NCBI GenBank assembly: GCA_963971285.1
Contig: OZ020245.1
Coordinates: 21,900,983 to 21,964,982 of the forward strand
Direction of reading: 5' to 3'
From: Astropecten irregularis
Lineage: Eukaryota > Echinodermata > Asteroidea > Paxillosida > Astropectinidae
Length of the DNA: 64,000 nt
The position numbers were made by a program, and so were the translations under genes. This document shows, in pieces, positions 26,165 through 37,200 of the stretch. The notes beneath the pieces are model-generated. The model had not been told where the DNA came from. It saw nothing but the letters and a program-made list of their open reading frames with translations, and searched no databases. How positions within the stretch are numbered: the stretch's first letter is position 1; each line of letters begins with the position of its first letter.

Positions 26165-26219
26165 TGATCCCTTCTCTCCCTCAGTTCCAGAATTCTCTTA
26201 AGACTCTTTTATTTGATGC
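26165..26219 (+). mobile_element. LINE ORF2 C-terminal fragment, left piece
   Basis: In frame it reads IPSLPQFQNSLKTLLFDA, typical of the last residues of CR1/L2-type LINE ORF2 (SLxxFKxxLKTxLF). It is interrupted at TTAA by the element at 26220 and continues at 26579. Confidence 0.65.
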
Positions 26220-26578
26220 TTAAAAGGTAGTATCATACTTTGGTTTTTGTCAAAGAAGCACAGATTCATGGGCACAAATATGAAGGAAGATACAGTCACA
26301 GTCATCTGTGAAAATTTCAGTCCCATACGGTGCCCACTTTTTGAGAAAACAGTGAAAAACGGCCACAGTATTTTCTCTTTTATTTTTGATCTTTTAAAAG
26401 ATCAAACAGATTTTCGGTTGTTGTTTTACTAATTTCTGGATAAATACAGCATTTCAGGCGGAAAAATGTAAACAGTATGTTTCTACCACATGGATCTTCA
26501 TACCCTGTAACTTATACGTTAAACTGTGAACATTTATGTTTTGGTCTCTTACCAAAGTATGATACTTTTTACCTTTAA
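26220..26578 (+). mobile_element. TTAA-type MITE, family A, inserted in a LINE tail
   Basis: Bounded by TTAA at 26220-26223 and 26575-26578, with ends AGGTAGTATCATACTTTGGT and ACCAAAGTATGATAC. It splits a LINE 3' region. Confidence 0.88.
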
Positions 26579-26815
26579 TGTTTGATTTTGATGAGCACTG
26601 TACTATAATTTACATGGTTTATGAGTAATTATGTTGACAATTTTGTTTCTTACATCAATATTTGGTAATCAATTCATGTTATATTGTTCATAAGTTTTTT
26701 CGTTATTAATGTTCTAAATATGTTTATGATGTAAAGCGCTGTGATACTTTAGTAATGAGCGATTGAGCGCTATATTTTTGTATGCTAATATTGTATTGTA
26801 TTGTATTGCAACATT
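26579..26815 (+). mobile_element. LINE 3' end, right piece
   Basis: Resumes the frame for a few codons, then shows a 3' tail with GTAAAGCGCTGTGATAC, GCGCTATATTTTTGTATGC and a final (TATTG)n run. GCGCTATA-type tails are common in CR1/L2-like LINEs. Confidence 0.6.
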
Positions 26816-26921
26816 GACAAAATTCCCTAGGTGGTTTTTGTTTTAATTTGTAGAGAAGTATGATAGTTTCATTTCAGTTGAATGACACTAATTGAATCCT
26901 TGATTTAAGTATGAAGAAGCT

Positions 26922-26995
26922 CTGTACACATTTATATGAACATGAAAATTCACACTTAAGTATGAATGTTCATGTTCATATAAATGTGTGCAGTA
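26922..26995. repeat. Inverted repeat
   Basis: CACATTTATATGAACATGAA at the left pairs with TTCATGTTCATATAAATGTG at the right with a loop of roughly 25 bases. Twenty bases per arm with no mismatch. Confidence 0.8.
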
Positions 26996-27561
26996 CATAT
27001 AACATAGAAGTTATATGTACTTAATAAAAATAACTACATATTCTGAAGACAGCATGTACACTGTAAATTGAAATGAAAAGAACCAAAGTTAATGTAACCT
27101 ATACTACTTTGTTTCGCTCATACGCATGAAAAGTAGTTTATTGTTTATGGACTGCCATACAAAGGACAAGCTACTGTAGACAAAAGGTTTTACTTCAGTT
27201 GTTTTAATTCAGCATAGGGGTAGTGGTGGACCACAAATGAGTATTTAATCACATGGTATGGGCGTGGCAGAATGGTACAGGGGCCCGTGAATTTGAGATG
27301 CAATGCTGCCTGTAGAGCGGGCCAGACAAACAAAACTTAATGTACAATGCACATTACATATGTGCTCCAACATTTCAAATCTGAACTCTCACACAGAGGA
27401 AATAAATCTGGTTGACAAAGCCTCATGAATGAAAACAATTAGGACCTAACACAGTTAGAAAAAAAAAACCTGACAACTTCTCTCACATGTATATCAAATT
27501 CCACACTTTATCCATGCATCACATTCAAGAACAGACACAAATTTTAAGTGAAATTGAATTT

Positions 27562-27722
27562 CAAATGCTTAAAGTTAGAAGGGCCTAATGCATTTTGATC
27601 CTAACAGGATCTTTCTCAAAGGCTGCCTATAGAGAAAGGCTGCCTATAGTTTGCCTTTGAGAAAGATCCTGTTAGGATTGAAACGCGTCAGGCCCGCCGC
27701 CCTCCTAACTTCAAGCATTTGG
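27562..27722. mobile_element. Palindromic MITE, family K
   Basis: Outer arms AAATGCTTAAAGTTAGAAGG and CCTAACTTCAAGCATTT. Inner arms GATCCTAACAGGATCTTTCT and AGAAAGATCCTGTTAGGAT. A fragment of the same motif is near 20876-20915. Confidence 0.75.
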
Positions 27723-28626
27723 TATATTTCAGGTCATTTTGACTGATGAGCAGTTTGCAGCAGTTTATTACTTATATTGAAATTGAAATTCAACGATTTT
27801 GAAGCATTTGGGTTTATTTCGCCAGATATCAAATTAAAATCTGCCTGGCTGCCACGCCGTGTATGTCAGCATGTAAATGCTGATGAGAACTTTGCCAATT
27901 AATCCGAGCTTCCCTTGACTCAAGATTATAACCTTGAGGCCAATGTCAAAATCCTCTGATAAGCATGTGCACGTGCACCAAGATTATACCTGCTCCTTTT
28001 CTAGTTGGCGACAGGTTAATTATCAACACTGGCCTTGTGTAATTGTTGGCTCCGACAAAAATACGCCAATAGGATATGAATGTATTATAAGGATAATAAA
28101 CATCTGTAAGACAACCTTGGATAAATTTGAATTCAAGTAATTAAAATAGATAGGTACGCATGTGTAAATGTAAATAAAAGTCAGTAAGTACACATCTATT
28201 GCCATTTTTTTTTTTTTTATAGTTTACAAACAAACATTTTGTCCATTTTTTGGCAGCATCTGCACTGTCACTGAATTTCAAGGTGAAAATAAAATTACCT
28301 TAATTATCTGGGCTCTGGGATATTTGTCGACAACCAGCAAAACTTTTATACTGGAAAAAATCATTTAAAATCCTTCAACTTGTACTGCTATCAGGAGAAA
28401 TGGGATTTTAAAAAAGTGATGTTTATGAATAAATTAGTCAATGGAAAGGAAACAAAAATGGTACGTAAATGCTAAGTACTAAAACTGTGTAATAAATTTG
28501 AAAAAGTCACAAAGTATTGTTGGGTGATGCTTGATAAGTTGATTGCTATAGTACATTGCGCATAAACAAAAAATTAAATTACAATTACAATTATATGTTA
28601 CTAGCCTTGTGATTGATTTTTCATGT
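27723..28626. other. Gene-free stretch with possible conserved block
   Basis: 27840-28140 is unique, balanced in composition and rich in ATTAAT- and TGACTCA-like words. The rest is AT-rich. Confidence 0.35.
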
Positions 28627-28908
28627 TATTTATTTATTTATTTCTGGTAATGACACCAAGGATTCCTCAAAAGTGCCCTAGGCACTGTAGCTCAAAAGCC
28701 TGATGAAACCTTTTATGGAAAGATGATGAAAATAAGATACAGTTTTAGAGGTGGGAGGAAAACCCCAGAGTAATATTCAGGGTAAAACCCACAGAATCAG
28801 GTAGGGACTGAAAACCCAATCCACTTGTGGACCGAGCTGGACTTGAACCCAGTCCGCAGAGGTGAAAGGCGAGGAAAGAACCGCTACGCCAACCTGACTC
28901 CCTCATGA
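28627..28908 (-). mobile_element. tRNA-derived SINE, family S1
   Basis: On the minus strand the head has A-box TTGGCGTAGCGGT and a B-box near GGGTTCAAGTCC. The body contains CCACAAGTGGATTGGGTTTT and ends in an AATAAATAAATAAA tail. Copies at 51967 and 57782. Confidence 0.85.
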
Positions 28909-30795
28909 CTGTAGGAGTGTTGATAAACTACTCAATAAAACTTATCAGTAGGCCAAGAAGGTGCTGACTGTACTGTGAATAATGGAGAAGTCAGACTCAC
29001 AAGAGCAAGCCATTAGCAGATTGGGTTTGGGATCAGTGATCTATTTGTTACACACTACACCTCTGCCTCTGGTATCCTCCTCTCCAGATTTATGTTTATA
29101 AGTTTGTAGCATTAACAATTAAGGGGTGACAAAATGGCTGAAATGGGTTGATATACAAAGTTTTTATACATGTGTGTCCCAATTGCATGCTACAGCTCAA
29201 CAGGAGAAATTCCTTAGCAAATCATTATTATGCTGGCTGGGTGATAACCAACTATTTAAGATCTTCTTGGGTTGGTAATGTCAAGTAAGTTTGCTAAATA
29301 TGCAATATGTGTGTTTGTATCTTTAGAAGCTCTGATGAATTTGCTCTCACTCTCAGATGAAAAAAAGATGGATGTATTGTATACCCACCTTGGTTAACAT
29401 GTGTCACAAGCTACTGACACTTTTAACAACCCCCCTCCCCCCCCCCCCCCCCAGATGTCCCTGTCTTGTATTTGGGTTACAGATCTTAATGACATCCCAA
29501 AATGAATATCTATTAAGATTCATTTCAGATTCTGATTAATACCAAATCTTTCTGAAGTGACACGCCCCTTTGCCTTGATTGACAAAGTTTCATCCACTTC
29601 TTTCTTTGATCATCCAACCTCAGTTTTGTTTTCCTTCAGTGCTGTTCGTGACTTTGTATTCATGTGTGTGTTTTGGGGTGGGTTTTTTTGCTTTCGCTGT
29701 GGCCCTTTTTGTAGTAATTCTTTTCTTTTGCGTATAACTCATTCCTTTTTTTTATGGTATAGGCTGATCTATGTTTATATGTTAGTTGTTACTCAATTAA
29801 TTGTGTGCTTGCATCTTGGTAAGCCTAAATACAGAACATTTTAATTATTCATGTTTTTTAATTAAGCACATGCCATTGAACACATTATTTGTGGCACTTT
29901 TAAAACGTTACTGAATACTGTAGAGCAAAGAATAATTACAAAACTTTTACCATTAAAACTTTTATGATACTAAATTTGGAGTTTAAGAAAAGTTAAAAAA
30001 GAAAAGACCACAGATCAAGATCTCAAGTAGTGATGTTATTTATCATCACACTGCTATGTAGTCAGAGCAAAATAATGAGAGGGAAAATGAAACAATAAAC
30101 AAACGACAAACGACGCAGCTGTTTTCAGGTAGCACAAAACAATTCGACATTTACACTTCTTGGACAAAATGTCATAAAATTATGTAGGCCTAATGTCATA
30201 AACTGTGATATGCAAAATATATTAAGATGAAAAAGTAAAAAAAGAAATTGTCGGTCCACTAGATGTTAGCAGAAGTGGTACTGGTAGGAAAAGAAGGAAA
30301 GAAGAAGGAAAAAAGAAAAAGCCATAAAAAAAACATGGCAAAACTTATTTACAATTTACAAAGTTTGAAGTTATAAAAGTTATATTCAGGTGTTTTAATA
30401 TTAAAATGTTTCATATCATTCAAATCAAAGATCTCATTTCACTACGTTATTTCTTACTTTTCATAAAATACTGAATAAATCATACGTCTCAATATGACAA
30501 TGACAGGGAAAGTCCCCGGCAAAAGTTACCAAATCACACATAGGCGCGGCGAAGTAACAGTCGTTAGTCATTGAGGATGTGTTATTTACATGACAATGTG
30601 CATGGGACAACTTTCATCGCACAGACATAACAGTTACACCACAGTTGTCAGCTATGGAGGAAGGAAGGGCTTGTTCCAGCCAATCTTAGCACCAACATTG
30701 GAACACAGAATCTGTGCGAATAGTTTAATTATAACAACTTTCCAAATTAATGCGGAAAACACTTACAGAAACGTAAACAAAATGTAATTTCTTAC
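28909..30795. other. Gene-free stretch upstream of DLST
   Basis: AT-rich, with a poly-C run near 29430. No exon of a neighbouring gene could be recognised. Confidence 0.45.
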
Positions 30796-30829
30796 CTTTC
30801 CAATCGTGTGTAACGCAATGTCCATGCCA

Positions 30830-31144
30830 TTCCCACGTCGTGTTTATTTCGTAAACGTAAACGGACGACACACGCAGACGACGTTACTTGTGACCTTTAA
30901 GCTCGTTCAAAATTACTGGTCATTATCGTAAAACTTGCAAATTTAGGACAGCTTAAATTGAACCAATATTATTATAAATCATTACAGCTACGTAAATTAT
31001 TTCATCTGTAATTTTGTATGACTTTATTTTGTATTAATTGCTTTTTTATTTGTTTATTAGCTGAAATTCATTTTTATAATTATCGCCTCGCTTTGGCACT
31101 TTATCTTGACCTCTGGCTCACGGTTCGCCGCTCTTGTGGGCAAA
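30830..31144 (+). promoter_or_regulatory. Presumed DLST promoter and 5' leader
   Basis: This is the unique sequence immediately upstream of the inferred start codon. The last 60 bp before the ATG are richer in G and C than the AT-rich sequence just upstream, which suggests a 5' leader there. No TATA box can be assigned with confidence. Confidence 0.3.
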
Positions 31145-31219
31145 ATGCAGTCTTCAATCAGAAATATTGGCAGATTTCCACGTTTTTTGCCAAATGTTTG
31201 GCATTTACAAACACCTCGG
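31145..31219 (+). CDS. DLST: DLST exon 1: start codon and transit peptide
   Basis: Opens with ATG in good context (A at -3) and codes for 25 residues rich in Arg, Ser and hydrophobics, with no acidic residue (begins [13 protein letters not shown]), as expected of a mitochondrial presequence. It ends in phase 0 at donor GTAGGT. The start is chosen because this is the only presequence-like ATG found upstream that joins in phase to the exons below. Transcript data could move it. Confidence 0.7.
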
Positions 31220-34200
31220 GTAGGTATATCAATGGACAGATATCTCTGGAAAGATTTTGATTGTTAAAATAGAGTTTTTGTCAAATGTATAGGCCGTACT
31301 TATTTTATCAGTGTTTATGAAATTATTTATGGAACGCAAAATTTTCCCCTCCCCTCACTGAGGTAAGCCTGAGGGCCTCAGGCTCAGTCAAATGATTCCT
31401 GACAAAATGATAGCAAATAGGCCTAAGACTTTACTTAACCATGTTAAATCAGGACTGTTTTTGAAGCCGAGCACAATATTTTCACACGGTACAGAACAGA
31501 TATGACAAGTCCAGTGGGCTTACATTAGAAACGCAGGCTGTCCTGAACTTAGTTGCGATGATCGTAACCCTAGGGCTAGGCCTAGACAAGAGGCTAGGTC
31601 TGACATGGGGATTGGGGCGAGTCCCCATGTCAGACTAGGGTTACGATCATCGCAACTATCCTGACCTAGGCTAAGCAGCTCAGCTCTTCTTGAGTTCACC
31701 TCATCAGACCAGGCAATGCCAGGCTAACCAGGAAACGTTATCATCAGAATTCAGATCATGTTTTTTACAAACGATTCCAATGAATGAATGGTAACGGTGT
31801 ACAAGCAGGTCCGATACCTATAAAGGGAATAAAAACAACTGAATTAGTTTCAACTGTTCCAAAATGATATTTTTTTAACTTTCAGCAAACGTTCCTGAGT
31901 CCTTAAATCCCCAGATAGAAGAATTTTGTGCAACATTTCAGAGCAAAAATACAATTTTCTTAGGCCCTACCTGTTTGTTGCAAACTTCAAAACAGACAGA
32001 CAAAACAGTTTTATTCCCTTTATAGGTATCGAACCTGCTTGTACACCGTTACCGAATGAATGATATCATTGATAGTTTCTAGTGACCAGGTGACACTGAC
32101 ACTGACAGCATTGTACTTAAATAGGGATACATTTTTCAGCCCGTAGAATAGATCCATAACTGGAGCCTGTACGTGTACGTAGGTAATCCTGGGTTAAGGG
32201 CCTAAATTACATACATGTACATGTATACATGTATACAAAAGAGGTCGCTAACTTCAACTCATCCCAGTGTATCACACTGTCATAATTTAGGCCCCTAAAA
32301 CCCAGGATTACCCCTTGTACACTATAACTTTAAATATATTAACGCTACACTCCTTAATCCTTATTTTAATACTTTTGACATGATCGGTGTTAATTAATGT
32401 CAAAATTTGCTTATTTTGATTGACATGATCAATTGTAAGGAGTAAGCCAGTACGTGAATTTGTAGTTTTATGTACCAATTCTCATATTTAAGTAGGCCCT
32501 ATATGAGGAAATAAGGGCAATCCAGCGGCCGATTTCACGAAACTCGTCTTATTCTAGGATCGATCTTTTGACTAAGAGTAAGACTGGAGTCCCGGCTGTA
32601 AGACCGATCTTGGCTATGATACGTCCTGAGACGGATTTCACAAATTTTGTCTTACCCAAGATCAGTCTTACGTTCTGTTAAACGAACTGAAATTTATTGG
32701 ACGAGGATGGCATTACAAATGCAACAGCTGTACCATGTTTAATTGATTCAATTGGAACGAATGCATGCAACAGCCATAGTTTTATGTGCACAGCATTTAT
32801 GAAGTTTTTCGTCTGCTGAAATGAAATATCCGGTACTCGTTACTCACATGGGTGACAGGCTCCAATTCATATGCCACACTTTCTAAAACTTGGAATAATC
32901 CCTGCCATTTAGACATACATCTACTTAGTATTTCCTCGTCATTTAATTTGAACTATCGAGTGGATTTCTCCTTTCACCAAATTTTAACTCTCCTAGTCTC
33001 CTAACTGCCTGCCGAGCTTCACCATCAGTAAGAATTGTAAGCGCCATTGTTGCTATTCAATATTATACGTTTTCATGCAGATAAGACGACCCTCATACCC
33101 ATCCTAAGTTAAGACGAGTTCAGCCGCGTTGCTACGGAAGTTGAGATATTTGAGTTCAACGCATCTTAACTTTGGTGAAATCGTCCCTAGGACGCGTTGC
33201 GACATAGGACGAGTTACCCTTCCTAAGACACGTCTTAGCATTTTGTCAAAATCTGCCTCTATACTTTAGGCTATCTAGGCCGTTAATGGCTAAGCGTTTC
33301 ATCTTTTGAAATGTTTCATCTTCATTATCTGTTTTACCCCTAATTTCCCTCAAAAATCAAGCCCTACCCTCTTTCCACAAAATTTAACCTTGGTAATATT
33401 CCAACGTATATTTTAGGTGAGTTAGTTTACAAAAATGGTTATGATTTCTCTAGGCTATAATGCATAGATGGCATAAACTACAATAGGTGGCCTAAACTAC
33501 AGTACTGCCAAAATAAAAAGCACTTTTAAGACGACCAGTAGTGCCCAGTCATAGTGGTATTTATCCCTTGTTACTTCAATTATAATATGATGCATTGCAG
33601 CCCTAAGTTGACAATGGGTTTTCCTTCGTACCTAGAGTTAAAATCGATCGTAGGGCTTCATGAAATCAACCCCTGGACATTCTTCAATAGAAGAAGACAG
33701 ATTCACTGGGTTAAGCATTTCAGGAAACTGGAAAGCCTATTTAAGATAATTTTGATCTAAATTTATATTTTGAATTGATATTAATGGTAGACTTGTGGCG
33801 TTGTCTTTTTTCAAATTTCTCGTAATTAATGTTCATTTATCTTGATGGTTTGCCAAATTCAGCCAAGCCTTTTTTGTATGAGTTCAATAAGAATTTTTCC
33901 TCAGTTGTAATTTATTTCTGTTAAGTACCTTTTCTGTTCTCAAACTTCAAACCAGCTTGGTTTGCCCATAAATGGACGAGGTTGAATTGCAACATAAATA
34001 CACATCCAGTCTCTTTGGGGCCCATTAAATGAATATTCATGTCTGTGCACTTAGAGCAATGTCAGTCCTTGAACCACACAAAAAAATCCAGTTAGATCTA
34101 TGTGCAGTGGTTAGCAGATGGCCAGCAAATGACCTGTGATCACAATTTATCTGAAATCAAGAACAATTGGTTATTGGATAAACCATATTTATTAGAAACA

Positions 34201-37200
34201 CCAACATTGGGTATGGGTTTTGGAATAATTGGCAATGTCATGATGAAACAGTTGTAAATTGAAAATAATCATTAAATAGCTGACTGGATTAATTTATAAG
34301 TCATTGAGAAGTAAACAAAGAAAAATTTACTGGAGCGGGATTCGAACCAGTGATCCGCGGAATACCGCAGCCATGCTCTACCATCTTGTAAATTTATATT
34401 GTTTGTTTGCTTTTTTTTGTAGCAAGCTCAAGTGGTGAGGACTTTGTCATGTCAAGGTAATATAAATACTTTCTTTTCTTTTTTTTCTCTTCTTTTTTTG
34501 AGGGGGGGGGGGGTGCTACATTGATTTTTAAATATCCTTGTTTACTTCAGAAACTAAATACTTCTAACTTGAACTGAAATGACAAATAAATTGACTTGGA
34601 ACAATTTGATATTTTGATCAGACTTGAGAAGAAAATGTATGTTTTCAAATTTCTGCCTCTTTTTGAGCCTTTGAGGCATGTTCAATCCCAATTAGGTTTT
34701 TATTCATTAATTTATAATTTGCTAGCCATTGTGTTTGACAGCATGGCTTTTACTCAATCCCATTAATTATGAACGAGTGTAGTTTACTGATGTCAGTTGA
34801 CCACATCCGCATTGTAAGATGTACGGATGCTTGGCAGACATGAACGTTTTGCAAAATGAAATGAAATGTACAGAAAATTCTTTCCTGTGCACATCATTAT
34901 TGACAGATTATGTAAAAAAAACAAAAAGAAGGTTTCTCTCAAATCATAATTAATGAGCTGAAGATGAATGTACCCCCAAAAACTTATCTGCACAAATTAT
35001 TAACCAGTATAATCTTGCCTGTGTTTAAGAGATTTGTGGCTATTTGTTTATTGCAGGGTCCAGAGGTCACACTGTTTATGGCAGGCAGGCATCTGAAACA
35101 TTTAGCAGGTAATGACTCTCTTTTGGTCGTTTCACATTGCTGTCAATAGGCCTTTTTTACACTATTACATTTTTGATCCGTGTTGAAACAAAAACCGGGA
35201 TCTGCACTGGTTTAGCCCGGCAAGTTTTTGAACCGGATCAAAGAGACGCAACTTTCACAGTATGTTTATGGTGAACCGATTCATACAACACAGATCACGG
35301 TGCAAAATGCAGTTTGGAACCAGGTTTTGATTTTCAACCCTGGTCTCTACCAGGTCCCGATTCGGTTAGGCTGTCCTACCCGTAGTGGCTCGGGGTTGAA
35401 ACTTTTGAAGTGTGAAAAGGGTTTGAACAAAATCTTGGGGGTTCGATCCGGTTCCAACTCCGAGATTTTGGATAGTGTGAAAAGCCCTAAGGAATCTCCG
35501 GGTTCTACACGGGCCTGACCCATGGAAAAAGCAACTGACCTTTTCACACTGAAATATTTAAATGCGGTGTTAAAGCTAATTCTTCTCGTGAGGTGGATTG
35601 AGAGCGGTGTACAAGTGTTGACAATTTTGAGGTGTGTTGAATCGAGACATGGTGGTTTGAACTTTCTGAAGTGCATTTGTTGAGTAGTGTGAACGCAGAG
35701 CATGGAAGAGTTGACAAGGGGTGAGCTCTTGTAAATTTTTACACAAGCACAAGGCACTGAAGTGTGAAAAGGCCTTGTGGCACATCCTTAGCCCAAGGGT
35801 TGAACTCCAAGCTGCATAGAATCCTAATAATTTTAATGTCTACACTGGAGTGTGGGTTCTGAAAAGGGTATTAAACTTTCCAAGACAATAGGTACTTTTC
35901 CCATTTTAAGACAGGGGCCTATTTCATAGAGCTGCTTAGCACAACAATTCGCTAAGCATGACATTTCTGTCAATAATAAAAACAGGATTAACAACCAAAT
36001 TTCCATCAGTAGCGTATCACTTTCAATTGTTCTTTGGCTCTTACCACGAATATCAAATCGAAATTTCAATGGTGGTTTGTTTTATTGGACAAGCCATTTT
36101 TGTGCTAAGCAATTTTTGTGCCCCTGTTTGGGGGCTTTTCATCTTACTTACTGGAGTTCTGGACTCCCAAGTTACTACCACTGGCAAAGTACTGCTCAAG
36201 AAGAGTTACCATTGAGGTCTGTTTTACTAAGAGGATAATAAGTCCAGTGTGGACTTTGTCGGACCTTGCTAAAAGCAGCTCAGAAAGGCTGTCAATCTGG
36301 CCTCTGCACAAGGCCATACTACGCAAGGGCGTCACACATGAGCCGTGCATGGCTCAGTTATGCTGATTGCATTCACAACGCATGTGGCAAGTTCCCAGCT
36401 TGGTTGTTATACACTGTATTTCTTCTTATTTCAATAATATTTCCTTTTGTAAAAAGTCCACTTGGACAATGGTAACATTTGACCAAATTAGATTCTACCA
36501 TTCCAGAACTTTTTGTTTTTACCAATATAGTCCAGTGCAGTCAGTGCTATCGTAGAGAGAGCACATGGGGCTGTACATTTGGCTGGTTGAGCGCCGGTAC
36601 GGTATTTTGGTGGTAGCTAGTTCGAATCCTGCTCCAGTCAGATTTTCTCTGCTCACTTTTAATTATTATTTTTTTTTAGTGTGAAATGTGTAATGCATTT
36701 GGTTATTTGTTGTTGATCAATTTGTTTAATTTATCAATTTATCAAATTATCAAAAATAAAATTGTTTCTGTATTTATTGTGTTGGTGGGGATGAGTTGAT
36801 AATACAATTACCATCTGAAAGACTCTGTCCTGTGGAAAAGGGATCCCTCTGTTCTTTAGGTACCGGCAGATTTCTGCCTCAGAAACATTGCATTTTTGTA
36901 AACCAAAAAACCCTGAACTCTATAAATTATTCATTCATTCTGGGTTTCAGTAAGACTATCCATAAAAAAATCTGAAGCTTTAACTGTATGAATTTAATCA
37001 AATTCGTCGGTCTCATGAATAAATTCATTATTTTAATAAAGCTGTTAATATGGAGCCTAGATAATTAACAGTGGTTAACAGTACCATCACTATTAAATAG
37101 GGCCAATTTCAAAGTGTTGCTTAGCTAAGCGTCAAAATGTGCTTTAGGACCAAAGACCTTGGTAAATAAAATCAGTATGCTAACCAAAACTCCTTGTGAA

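Noticed and set aside
35347-35757. 136-codon minus-strand frame
   Set aside because: Lies wholly within the family H element and carries no domain.
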